DNA of 64,000 nt, taken from the NCBI GenBank assembly GCA_947254375.1, contig CAMYCF010000002.1:1-64000 (forward strand). The letters are read 5' to 3'. Each line of letters opens with the position of its first letter. Position 1 is the stretch's first letter. Of the stretch, positions 25,212-33,639 are shown in pieces. A model generated the notes under the pieces. That model saw nothing but the letters and a program-made list of their open reading frames with translations, had not been told where the DNA came from and ran no database searches. Position numbers and translations under genes: made by a program. The DNA is from an uncultured Mobilibacterium sp. Lineage in GTDB: Bacteria; Bacillota; Clostridia; Peptostreptococcales; Anaerovoracaceae.

Positions 25212-26818
25212 ATGCATACGGGTCACAGCGCGGTAAAAAAGTTTTTTGCACTCGTCCTGTCGGCGCTCATGTTGGTATCCATGGTGCCGATGATCGCAAC
25301 CGGCGCATATGCGGGCGAGGGGGATGTCGCGATAAACGGAAGCAACTTCCCCGACGACAACTTCAGAGCACAGGTAAAAGCCTTTGATAAGAACGGCGAC
25401 AGTGTTTTATCCGAGGCCGAGAGGAACGATGTAAAGGAAATGGATCTGATCAAAAAAATATCGCCTCCTTAGACGGCATCGAGTACTTCACAAAGCTGCA
25501 GAAACTCGACTGCACCCTGAATCAGATAACCGAACTGGATCTGACGAAGAACACGAGCCTGCAGGAACTTTCCTGCGAAGCCAATAAAATCAGAAAACTG
25601 GATGTCACGGAGAATTGGCAATTATCGAGTCTCGACTGTGTCGCTAATCAACTTACCGAACTTGATGTGACAAAGAATTGGGTGCTCTACAATCTTCAGT
25701 GCGCAGGCAACAAACTAACCGAACTGGATCTGACAAAAAACAAAGCTCTTCATTACCTGAACTGCAATTTCAATAATATCGGCGCATTGGACATTACCCA
25801 AAATACGGGATTGGTAAAGATTTCAAGCGCGCATAACTCGCTTAGATCATTGGACGTTACAAAATGCGCGGATCTCGAGATGCTCTTTTGTGAAAACAAT
25901 AAGATCGCCGCCCTGGATGTAACAAAGAATACGAAATTGACTCAGTTGCTTTGCCAAAACAATAAGATCAAAAAGTCGGGGATAACGCCGCCGGCAACGG
26001 CCGATATCATCGTCTGCGATCCTGGCGTTTTAGCCGAGGCCGATTTCGCCCGCTTCTCAAAGGTGACCTTCGATCCGACAGATAAAGGCAGACTTTCGGA
26101 GTATACCGCTGAAAGATACTGCGTAAATAAAAATCGCTGGGTGTTCCTGAGCGTCAGTGACGCGATCGCAAACAAGGGGTACAAATTCGTAGGTTGAGAC
26201 CACGAAGGGGCCGGACAGTTCAAGACGGATATAACGATCAAAGCGAAGTACGAAAAAGCCGCCGTAACTACAGGTTGGAAACAGAAAGATTACGATTGGT
26301 ACTACTACGACAGCAACGGAGACCCGCACCAAGGCTGGCTCCTGTACGGAGGCTATTGGTATTACACGGATAAAAACGGCATAATGCAGACAGGCTGGAT
26401 CACCGACGGCGGAAACAAATACTATCTCAAAAACGACGGGACGATGGCTGCCGGCTGGCTGCGCTTGGGCAGAAACTGGTATCACCTGAACAACTCGGGC
26501 GTAATGCAGACCGGCTGGATACAGGACAGCGGTCGCTGGTATCTCCTCGACAAAGACGGTAAAATGCAGACCGGTTGGTATGAGGACAAAACGGGCAAGT
26601 ATTACCTCAGCAGCGACGGCGTAATGGCTGTCCGCTGGGTATCGGTAGAAGGCAGCTGGTATTACATGAACGCTTCAGGCGCAATGCAGACCGGCTGGAT
26701 ATAGGACGGCGGCTACTGGTACTATCTGCACGAAGACGGTAAAATGCAGGCCGGCGGAACGGCCGTGATCGGCGGCACGACCTACAGGTTCGCGTCGAAC
26801 GGCGTGTGGATAGGATAG
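25212..26818 (+). pseudogene. secreted leucine-rich-repeat / cell-wall-binding-repeat protein, broken in three places
   Basis: The reading has a signal peptide (KKFFALVLSALMLVSMVPMI), an NGSNFPDDNFRAQVKAFDKN segment with an EF-hand-like DKNGDSVLSEAE, then about seven LRR units of about 21 residues (pattern L-T-E-L-D-L-T-K-N-x-x-L-x-x-L-x-C). A beta-rich linker and about seven GW/WYY repeats follow. Three lesions interrupt it. An A7 run at 25452-25458 shifts the frame; one more A restores it. TGA at 26195-26197 stands where Trp is expected, and TAG at 26702-26704 where Gln is expected. With these corrected, the frame runs to TAG at 26816-26818, about 535 residues. It would have been a wall-bound adhesin-like protein. 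The A7 tract alone could be phase-variable, but the two nonsense codons argue for decay. Confidence 0.8.
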
Positions 26819-26882
26819 GCCGTCCGACAGGACAGTGAGTCCGTCGGGGCAGAATATCCGAACATACGACATTCAAACCGAA

Positions 26883-26914
26883 AGAGGGGATGGACGAAAG
26901 TCCATCCCCTCTCT
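26883..26914. terminator. strong hairpin between convergent genes
   Basis: A 13-bp perfect stem (AGAGGGGATGGAC / GTCCATCCCCTCT) has a GAAA loop. It lies between the pseudogene and the convergent punA, and could end transcription in both directions; T-runs are short on both sides. Confidence 0.75.
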
Positions 26915-26933
26915 TAATATGTGGTGCCAATAT

Positions 26934-27758
26934 CTATATCCTTATCGCGAGATCCGCCGTTATCTCGAGGTCGTGAGCCGCCCTGTTTGCTATCTCGCTT
27001 ATCTCATCCGTTGAGATAGGCCCTTCAGCAAGACCCGCGGCCGGATTTGCGAGGCACGATATGCCGATGACTTCGAGCCCTGCGTGGTGTGCCGCTATCG
27101 CCTCAGGGACCGTGGACATGCCGACGGCGTCCGCGCCGATCGATTTGAGGAAGCGTATCTCGGCCGGAGTCTCGAGGCTCGGTCCGCCCATCATCGCATA
27201 GACGCCCTCCGCAAGGTCGACGCCTTCCTCTTTTGCGTTCGCTTTGAGCTTTTCCCTGAGGGACTTCGTGTAAACGTCCGTCATATCCGGGAACCTCGGG
27301 CCGAACTCGTCGAGGTTCGGGCCGGTCAGAGGATTTTCGCCGAGCATGTTTATGTGGTCGGCGATGAGCATCAGCCTGCCGACTCCGAAGTCGAGGTTTA
27401 TCGCTCCGGACGCGTTCGTTATTATCGTTCGTTTTGCTCCGAGAGAGGCCATGACGCGCGTCGGAAAAACTATCTGCCAAAGGTCGTATCCCTCGTACCT
27501 GTGCCACCTTCCCGACATCACCGCGACCTTTTTACCGAAACGCTCGCAGAAGATAAGTTCGCCCTTGTGCTCCGGGGCCGTCGACTTCGCGAAGCCCGGT
27601 ATCTCGCCGTACGGGATCTTTATCGTGTTCTCAAGCCTGTCGGCGTAGCCTCCGAGGCCCGTGCCGAGTGTCAGCATCACGTCGACGCCGTCGATGCCGC
27701 GGCTTTTAAGGAATTCCTGAGCGTCTTTTATCTCAGCCATATATACTTCTTTTATCAT
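26934..27758 (-). CDS. punA: purine nucleoside phosphorylase
   Basis: A trimeric-type PNP of about 274 residues that cleaves inosine and guanosine with phosphate. Visible blocks are LTLGTGLGGYADRL, VMSGRWHRYEGYDLWQIVFP (phosphate-binding RxHxYEGY), the base-binding region NASGAINLDFGVG, and YAMMGGPSLETPAEIRFLKS with GADAVGMSTVPEAIAAHHAG. The start is ambiguous: ATG at 27758 has AGGGCGAG just upstream, ATG at 27740 has AAGAAG. It is a single gene, divergent from the acyl-CoA ligase. Confidence 0.9.
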   Translation of the reverse strand: MIKEVYMAEIKDAQEFLKSRGIDGVDVMLTLGTGLGGYADRLENTIKIPYGEIPGFAKSTAPEHKGELIFCERFGKKVAVMSGRWHRYEGYDLWQIVFPTRVMASLGAKRTIITNASGAINLDFGVGRLMLIADHINMLGENPLTGPNLDEFGPRFPDMTDVYTKSLREKLKANAKEEGVDLAEGVYAMMGGPSLETPAEIRFLKSIGADAVGMSTVPEAIAAHHAGLEVIGISCLANPAAGLAEGPISTDEISEIANRAAHDLEITADLAIRI

Positions 27759-27841
27759 CTCTCGCCCTTTCGTGTACAAACGTTTTTATCCAAAAAAATT
27801 TTAGCACAAGGCGCACCCGTCATCCACTCACTTTTATCTTC

Positions 27842-27874
27842 TTGTAAAAAATGTTATTACAGTTTAAAATAACA
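27842..27874 (+). promoter_or_regulatory. promoter with overlapping inverted repeat upstream of the acyl-CoA ligase
   Basis: -35 TTGTAA and -10 TAAAAT are 17 bases apart. TGTTATT (27852-27858) and AATAACA (27868-27874) form a perfect 7-bp inverted repeat covering the spacer and -10, which is a likely repressor site. Confidence 0.5.
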
Positions 27875-27929
27875 AGGTAAGATTCAGTTTTACGGCGCAT
27901 ATGGGATATGCGGGATCCGGGAGGACATT

Positions 27930-29651
27930 GTGGCTAATTTAAGAGACGAACTCGAGTATTGCGTGAGGGAATTCGGCAGAAGAAAGGCTTTTATTCTCAA
28001 GGACGAGAACGGGGAGCACCACGATATTACTTTCGAGAAAAATCACAACAGCATACGCTGCCTCGGCGCGGAATTCATCGAGAGGGGCATGGCGGGGCAG
28101 AGGATCGCCGTCATCGGTAAAAACAGTTACAACTGGTATCTGGCGTCCGCGGCGACGCAGCTGACGGGCGGGATCACGGTCCCGATAGACAAGGAGCTCA
28201 GGTTCGGAGAGCTCGAGATGACGCTTGTGCGGAGCAGGGCGACGATACTTTTTTACGATAAAAAAGAGGAGGAGCTCGTGCACGAGGTCGTTGCGGCGGG
28301 TAAAACGAGCGTCGAATACATGTTCCCGCTCTATAAAAACGATGAGCACGTCGACATATTCGACCTTCTCGAGGACGGCAGGAAGAAAATGGAGCTGCCG
28401 GGAAGGAAAAAGATCGACGAGGTCGAGATAGATGAGAATGCGGTCTCGTTTCTCATTTTTACGTCGGGCACGACTTCAAATTCGAAGATCGTCATGCTCT
28501 CGCAGCGCAATATTTACGCGAACACGTATAACACGCTGTCGTCGGAAGACATAAGGCACACGGACGTCAACATGGCGCTTTTACCGTACCACCATATATT
28601 CGGGCTTGCGGGGCAATGGCTGTTTTACGGCGCGGGCTGCTGCACGGTTTACTGCGACGGGCTCAGGCACATCCAGAGCAACATGAAGGAATACAAGGTG
28701 TCAATCTTCTTTGGCGTGCCGCTCATCATAGAGTCGATGTACAAGAAGATAATGAAGACTGCCGAGAAAAATAATATGACCGGGAAGCTCAATGCAGCGA
28801 GAAAAGTCTGCCACGTGCTCAGCCTGGCCAACATAAATATCAACAGGGTCGTATTCAAGGGCATCCTCGATGTCTTCGGCGGAGATCTTCGGTTGATCAT
28901 CTTCGGAGGCGCGCCTGCCGATCCGGAGGTCGTAAGGGGATTCGCCGATTTCGGAATAGTCGCGCTGCAGGGATACGGGCTCACGGAGACGGCGCCTGTC
29001 GTTGCGGCGGAGCGTCCCGATAAAAGGCGTCCGGGCTCTATCGGCGTTCCTATCAACAACGTCGAGGTCGACATTTTCGAGCCGGACGAGAACGGCATCG
29101 GAGAGCTCAGGGTCAAGAGCGCCGGCGTCATGAAGGGATATTACGAAGACGAAGAGGCTACGAACGCTGTCCTTCGCGACGGCTGGTTCTACACGGGAGA
29201 CCTCGGATACTTCGATCAGGACGGCTTCCTTTTCATAACGGGAAGAAAGAGGAACCTAATCGTTCTCAAGAACGGCAAAAAAGTTTTCGCCGAGGAGCTC
29301 GAGAGCCTGATAACCGCGCTTCCTTATGCACCTTCGAATATCGTCGTCGGCATACCTAACGAGGGCGACCAGAGGGACCCGGTGGTCGGCGCAAAGATCG
29401 TTTACGATCCCGAAGATTTTCCGGGGATGACGCCGGAGGAGATCGACGCGAAGATCAGGGCCGACATCGACGCGATCAACGAGACCGTTCCTCACTACAA
29501 GAGGATAAGGAGGGTCTTCGTGACCGATGTTCCTATGGAGATGACGACGACCGGAAAGGTAAAAAAATACGTCGAGCTCAAGAAGATAATCGCCGAGGAT
29601 ATGGGAGTGCCGCTCACGGGCAGCGATGATCCGGAGGAGATAAAGCAGTAG
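27930..29651 (+). CDS. AMP-dependent synthetase, long-chain acyl-CoA ligase type
   Basis: A 573-residue adenylate-forming enzyme. The phosphate-binding loop is FLIFTSGTTSNSKIVMLSQ, in which the usual Gly-x-Pro-Lys-Gly is altered to Asn-Ser-Lys-Ile but the lysine is kept. The following blocks are standard: LPYHHIFGL, GYGLTETAPVVAAE, GWFYTGDLGYFDQDGFLFIT, and GRKRNLIVLKNGKKVFAEEL with the C-terminal hinge. It would activate a fatty acid as acyl-AMP and then acyl-CoA (or acyl-ACP). The GTG start at 27930 lies 5 bases after GGGAGG. The stop codon region is tandemly repeated (29648-29677). Confidence 0.85.
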   Translation: MANLRDELEYCVREFGRRKAFILKDENGEHHDITFEKNHNSIRCLGAEFIERGMAGQRIAVIGKNSYNWYLASAATQLTGGITVPIDKELRFGELEMTLVRSRATILFYDKKEEELVHEVVAAGKTSVEYMFPLYKNDEHVDIFDLLEDGRKKMELPGRKKIDEVEIDENAVSFLIFTSGTTSNSKIVMLSQRNIYANTYNTLSSEDIRHTDVNMALLPYHHIFGLAGQWLFYGAGCCTVYCDGLRHIQSNMKEYKVSIFFGVPLIIESMYKKIMKTAEKNNMTGKLNAARKVCHVLSLANININRVVFKGILDVFGGDLRLIIFGGAPADPEVVRGFADFGIVALQGYGLTETAPVVAAERPDKRRPGSIGVPINNVEVDIFEPDENGIGELRVKSAGVMKGYYEDEEATNAVLRDGWFYTGDLGYFDQDGFLFITGRKRNLIVLKNGKKVFAEELESLITALPYAPSNIVVGIPNEGDQRDPVVGAKIVYDPEDFPGMTPEEIDAKIRADIDAINETVPHYKRIRRVFVTDVPMEMTTTGKVKKYVELKKIIAEDMGVPLTGSDDPEEIKQ

Positions 29652-29677
29652 CCGATAAAAGCGTAGCCAATAAAAGC
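29648..29677 (+). repeat. 15-bp tandem repeat across the ligase stop codon
   Basis: GTAGCCGATAAAAGC at 29648-29662 is followed by GTAGCCAATAAAAGC at 29663-29677, then a partial third copy starting GCAGCC. The first copy contains the TAG stop. Confidence 0.75.
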
Positions 29678-29736
29678 GCAGCCGCTCCGAAAGTCAGCGG
29701 ACCGGAACGGAGACGGATCCCGGAAGCCTCGTGCAG

Positions 29737-29839
29737 GAAGAAAAAATGCGGAATCCGCAAAAATATTTTTAGGCGTCCTTGATAATAGGGGCGCCTTTTG
29801 TTATAATTTATCCGAAGAAAAAATGCGGAATCCGCAAAT
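29737..29839 (+). repeat. pair of 25-26-bp direct repeats bracketing a terminator
   Basis: A GAAG-A6-TGCGGAATCCGCAAA unit occurs at 29737-29762 and again at 29814-29838. Each unit contains the small palindrome TGCGGA-A-TCCGCA. The 51 bases between them hold the terminator at 29771-29799 and a TTATAAT box. Confidence 0.75.
29771..29799 (+). terminator. terminator downstream of the acyl-CoA ligase
   Basis: AGGCGTCC pairs with GGGCGCCT (one G-T pair) and TTTT follows. It lies 120 bases after the ligase stop. Confidence 0.7.
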
Positions 29840-29898
29840 TATTTTTGTGCATTAAGATCGGGTGATGCGAAACGGTCGAATTTTCCAGACAACAATAC

Positions 29899-31182
29899 AT
29901 GAATAAGCTCATATCAAAAATGAATAACGGCAGAGTGAAGATAATCACGGGGATACGCCGCTGCGGTAAATCATATCTGCTTTTTGAACTGTTTGTCAGA
30001 TATCTGCGGGAAAACAATATCCCGGATGAGCAGATCATCCGTCTCGCTTTGGATGAACTCCCGAGTGCAAAATACAGGAATCCGATCGAGCTTGACAGGT
30101 ATATAAGAGAACGGATCACCGATGATGAGAAACCGTACTATGTTTTGATAGATGAGATACAGTTCGTCACGGAGATCCAAAACCCTTACATCGATGACGC
30201 CGATGCTAAGTTGACATTCACCGAAGTTTTGCTCGGCCTGATGAAGATCCGAAATGCGGATGTCTATGTGACCGACAGCAATTCAAAAATGCTGTCGACG
30301 GATGTTCTTACGCAGTTTCGTGACCGCGGAGATGAGATCCGAGTCTATCCGCTTTCTTTTGCGGAATTCAGTGAAGTGTATGAAGGCGATGAGAGGAATG
30401 CATGGCCGGATTACTATACCTACGGTGGTATGCCAACGGTCCTGACGCTCGAGACCCACGAAGAAAAAAGCCGGTATCTGAAGGACCTGTTTGAGAGAAC
30501 CTATATAAAAGATGTCATAGAACGCCACAACATCCATAACGAAGCGGCCGTATTGGATGACCTTTTGAACATCATCGCATCCGGCGTCGGCTCGCTCACA
30601 AATCCGACGAAACTGGCAAATACATTTTTTACCGAGAAAAAAGTGAATATAAATTCGGTGACCGTCGATCGCTATCTCGGGTATTTTAGCGACGCATTTT
30701 TGATCGACAAAGCGGATCGATATGACGTAAAAGGTAAAAGGTATATGCGAACTCCCGTGAAATACTATTACACCGATGTAGGGCTCAGGAATGCCCGCCT
30801 CGGCTTTAGGCAACAGGAAGAAAACCACATAATGGAGAACGTGATCTTCAACGACTTGAAACGCAGGGGCTGTGATGTGGACGTCGGCGTTGTGGAACAG
30901 CATGTAAAGACCGATGAAGGTAAAAAAATCAGAAAGCAGCTGGAGGTCGATTTTGTCGTCAACAGAGGCGACAGGCGGATCTACATACAGTCGGCTTTAT
31001 CCGTCGCGGACCCGGCTAAAAGAAAACAGGAGATCGCATCGTTGATCCGCATCCCTGATTCCTTCGATAAAATCGTCGTCGTACGGGATCATATCAAGCC
31101 GTGGATCGACGGGAACGGCATATCGTATATCGGCGTAGAACAGTTTCTTCTCGATGAAAACTCAATAAGACAGCCCCGGTAA
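29899..31182 (+). CDS. AAA_14/DUF4143 family ATPase
   Basis: A 427-residue P-loop ATPase. Walker A is in VKIITGIRRCGKSYLLFELF, Walker B is YYVLIDEIQFVTEI, and a DSNSKMLSTDVLTQFRDRGD segment follows. The C-terminal half has the DUF4143 nuclease-like features (DYYTYGGMPTVL, TPVKYYYTDVGLRNARLGF, ENVIFNDLKRRGCDVDVGVV, QLEVDFVVNRGDRRIYIQ). Proteins of this family are common and scattered in Firmicutes; their role is unproven. The frame is open a further 11 codons upstream (ending RQQY before the Met) and family members usually start there, but no start codon is available before a TGA at 29863, and no ribosome site precedes the ATG. The N-terminus may be damaged. Confidence 0.8.
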   Translation: MNKLISKMNNGRVKIITGIRRCGKSYLLFELFVRYLRENNIPDEQIIRLALDELPSAKYRNPIELDRYIRERITDDEKPYYVLIDEIQFVTEIQNPYIDDADAKLTFTEVLLGLMKIRNADVYVTDSNSKMLSTDVLTQFRDRGDEIRVYPLSFAEFSEVYEGDERNAWPDYYTYGGMPTVLTLETHEEKSRYLKDLFERTYIKDVIERHNIHNEAAVLDDLLNIIASGVGSLTNPTKLANTFFTEKKVNINSVTVDRYLGYFSDAFLIDKADRYDVKGKRYMRTPVKYYYTDVGLRNARLGFRQQEENHIMENVIFNDLKRRGCDVDVGVVEQHVKTDEGKKIRKQLEVDFVVNRGDRRIYIQSALSVADPAKRKQEIASLIRIPDSFDKIVVVRDHIKPWIDGNGISYIGVEQFLLDENSIRQPR

Positions 31183-31189
31183 AAACAAA

Positions 31190-31228
31190 CGGCTCCGACC
31201 GCAATCAGCGATCGGAGCCTGCTTTTTA
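31190..31228. terminator. terminator between convergent ATPase and asd
   Basis: GGCTCCGA (31191-31198) and TCGGAGCC (31212-31219) form an 8-bp stem, followed by TGCTTTTT on the plus strand. Confidence 0.75.
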
Positions 31229-31256
31229 TGTTTTGCTTGTGTTTGTGCGTTATATT

Positions 31257-32258
31257 TTATTTAATCAGCAATTCCGCTATCTGTACCGTGTTCGTCGCCG
31301 CACCCTTACGCACCTGATCGCCCGAGCACCAGAGGTTGATCCCGTTCTCGTTCACGAGGTCGCGCCTTATCCTTCCGACAAAGACTTCGTCGAGATCGCT
31401 CGTGTCGAGCGGCATCGGATATTCGTTCTTTTCGGGAGCATCGACCAGGCGTGCACCCGGCGACGCTGCGATCGCTTTACGGACCTCATCGAGATCGAGC
31501 CTTTCAGCGGTTATAACATTCGCCGAAATGCAGTGGGAACGCTCGACCGGCACCCTTACGCACGTGCAGGATACTTTGAGATCAGGAAGATGCATTATCT
31601 TTCTGCCCTCGTTGAGGAGCTTCATCTCTTCTTCCGTGTATCCGTTTTCCGTAAAACCTCCGATATGCGGTATGAGGTTGAACGCTATGCGGTGCTGGAA
31701 GACGGAAGATTCAACGGCTTCGCCAGCGAGGACCTTTTCGGCTTGATCGTACATCTCGATAGGACCCTTCGCTCCCGCTCCGCTGACCGCCTGATAAGTC
31801 GAGGCGTATATCGCTTTTATCTCGGACAGCTTATTTATCGCATTGACCGCGATAAGCGTTATGATCGTCGAGCAGTTCGGGTTCGCGATTATCCCGTTGT
31901 GCTTAAAGGCGTCATCGGGATTTATCTCAGGGACGACGAGAGGTACGTCGTCGTAAAGTCTAAATGCGCTGGAGTTGTCTATCATGACGGCTCCGGCCGC
32001 TTTTATCATAGGCGCGAATTTTATCGAATTGGAACCGCCGGCAGAGGCGAGGATGAAGTCGAGCCCGTCGAAGGCGCCTTCCTTTGCCTCGACGACCGTA
32101 AGATCGCCGAACGGGGTATTGATGATTTTTCCCGCGCTCCTGTAGCTCGCGATGAGGCGTAGCTCATCGATCGGGAAATTCCTTTCATTTAGGATTTTTA
32201 TTATCTCGATACCGACGGCGCCGGTGGCACCCAGTATCCCGACCTTGTACTTTTTCAT
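31257..32258 (-). CDS. asd: aspartate-semialdehyde dehydrogenase
   Basis: A 333-residue enzyme that reduces aspartyl phosphate to the semialdehyde. The NADP loop GILGATGAVGIEIIKIL is at the N-terminus, the catalytic cysteine is C129 in ANPNCSTII, and the substrate-binding segment VPVERSHCISANVI lies near residue 240. Third gene of hom-lysC-asd on the minus strand, 41 bases after lysC, so it supplies the common step to threonine, methionine and lysine. Confidence 0.93.
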   Translation of the reverse strand: MKKYKVGILGATGAVGIEIIKILNERNFPIDELRLIASYRSAGKIINTPFGDLTVVEAKEGAFDGLDFILASAGGSNSIKFAPMIKAAGAVMIDNSSAFRLYDDVPLVVPEINPDDAFKHNGIIANPNCSTIITLIAVNAINKLSEIKAIYASTYQAVSGAGAKGPIEMYDQAEKVLAGEAVESSVFQHRIAFNLIPHIGGFTENGYTEEEMKLLNEGRKIMHLPDLKVSCTCVRVPVERSHCISANVITAERLDLDEVRKAIAASPGARLVDAPEKNEYPMPLDTSDLDEVFVGRIRRDLVNENGINLWCSGDQVRKGAATNTVQIAELLIK

Positions 32259-32272
32259 TTTATCCCCCCATG

Positions 32273-32320
32273 CTTTTACAGAGCGAAACCGTCGTATTTT
32301 TACAGGGCGAAACTGTCGTA
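32273..32320 (-). repeat. 24-bp tandem duplication of the lysC 3' end across the stop codon
   Basis: Read on the minus strand, TACGACAGTTTCGCCCTG-TAA is followed directly by TACGACGGTTTCGCTCTG-TAA. The first unit encodes the lysC C-terminus YDSFAL; the second is non-coding with three substitutions. Confidence 0.75.
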
Positions 32321-33631
32321 GAGGACGCGTATCGCGCGTTCGAAGTCGGCGGTGAAAACGCTGACCATGATGTTGATCTCGTCCGAACCCTGCTCGATCG
32401 TCCTGATGTTGATCTCGTTGTCGCCGAGGGCGCTGAAGATCTTTCCGGAGATGCCGGCCCTGTATGCCATTTGACGGCCGACTATCGCGATGATGCTGAT
32501 GCCGCCGGTGACGGTGACTTCGTCGACAGGGCAGTCGCGTTTTATCGCGGCGATGAGGTCGTACGTCTTGCCGTCGAGCTCTTTTTCCGAGATTATGACG
32601 CTGAAGCTGTCGATGCCGGACGGGGTCTGCTCAACGCTGATATCGAATCGCTCGCAGATCTCGAGGACCTGGCGCTGGACCGAAGTCTTCGACTTGTCCT
32701 GGCTTATGTAGACATTGATTATCTTGAAGTGTTTTCTGCCCGTGATGCCGGTGATGAAGCGGGCGTTCTCCTCCTTGCTTTCGGAAGGGAATTCCTCGCG
32801 TATGATCGTGCCCGGATGATCGGGCTCGTTCGTGTTCCTGATGTTGAGCGGTATGTTGCAGCGGCGGACCGGCAGGACCGCGTCTTCGTGGAGGACCGAC
32901 GCTCCCATGTAAGCGAGTTCGCGGAGCTCGGCGTAAGTGACTCGCTCGATCGGTTTCGGGTCTTTGACGATGCGCGGGTCGACCATGAGGATGCCGCTGA
33001 CATCCGTCCAGTTTTCATATACGTCCGCATTGAGGCAGGCCGCGGCGATCGCTCCCGTTATGTCGGAGCCTCCGCGGGAAAAAACTTTTACCTTGCCGTT
33101 CGGTGTGTACCCGTAAAATCCAGGGATCACTATCTTACCGTATACGTTGACCATGTCATTGAGCTGAGCTTCCGTCGCCTCGTAGTCCACGCTTCCGTCG
33201 AAGTTCATCGCGATGCACTCCGCGGCGTCCACGAACTTGTATCCGAGATATTCGGCGAGGAGCTTCGCGTTGAGATATTCACCGCGTGAGGCGAGGTAGT
33301 CGAGCGGCACGCCGTTCTTTAAGTTATCCCTTATGGCTTTGAGCTCGGCCGGCAGATCGATCGACAGGCCGCACGTTTCGACGATCTCCGTGAAGCGCTC
33401 CTCGACCATAGCGAAGATGCTGTCGTAGGAGACGTCGTACTTGATGTGGGCGTTACAGAGGTAGAGCAGGTCGGTTATCTTGTTGTCGTCCTGGAACCTT
33501 TTACCTGGAGCCGAGACGACGATGACGGATCTGCTTTCATCGGCTTCTATTATTTTTTTTACCTTGGCGAACTGCGCGCCGTTCGAAACGGAGGAGCCGC
33601 CGAATTTAGCAACTTTTAGCACTTTCTTCAC
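32300..33631 (-). CDS. lysC: aspartate kinase
   Basis: A 443-residue monofunctional aspartokinase. The N-terminal VLKVAKFGGSSVSNGAQFAK motif is the ATP-binding KFGGSS block. The segments VKVFSRGGSDITGAIAAACL and YENWTDVSGILMVDPRIVKD belong to the catalytic domain. The C-terminal two ACT domains (KHFKIINVYISQDKSKTSVQ and GISIIAIVGRQMAYRAGISG) indicate feedback control by an end-product amino acid. It lies 8 bases after hom and before asd. Confidence 0.93.
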   Translation of the reverse strand: MKKVLKVAKFGGSSVSNGAQFAKVKKIIEADESRSVIVVSAPGKRFQDDNKITDLLYLCNAHIKYDVSYDSIFAMVEERFTEIVETCGLSIDLPAELKAIRDNLKNGVPLDYLASRGEYLNAKLLAEYLGYKFVDAAECIAMNFDGSVDYEATEAQLNDMVNVYGKIVIPGFYGYTPNGKVKVFSRGGSDITGAIAAACLNADVYENWTDVSGILMVDPRIVKDPKPIERVTYAELRELAYMGASVLHEDAVLPVRRCNIPLNIRNTNEPDHPGTIIREEFPSESKEENARFITGITGRKHFKIINVYISQDKSKTSVQRQVLEICERFDISVEQTPSGIDSFSVIISEKELDGKTYDLIAAIKRDCPVDEVTVTGGISIIAIVGRQMAYRAGISGKIFSALGDNEINIRTIEQGSDEINIMVSVFTADFERAIRVLYDSFAL

Positions 33632-33639
33632 CTATTCTT

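Noticed and set aside
25452..25458. Programmed -1 frameshift at the A7 tract
   Set aside because: Possible in principle, but the two downstream nonsense codons would still stop translation, so a functional frameshift is not needed to explain the data.
26195..26197. TGA as a second selenocysteine codon in the LRR/cell-wall-binding gene
   Set aside because: The position fits Trp (FVG-W-DHEG pattern), no SECIS-like stem follows at the right distance, and two other lesions mark the gene as broken.
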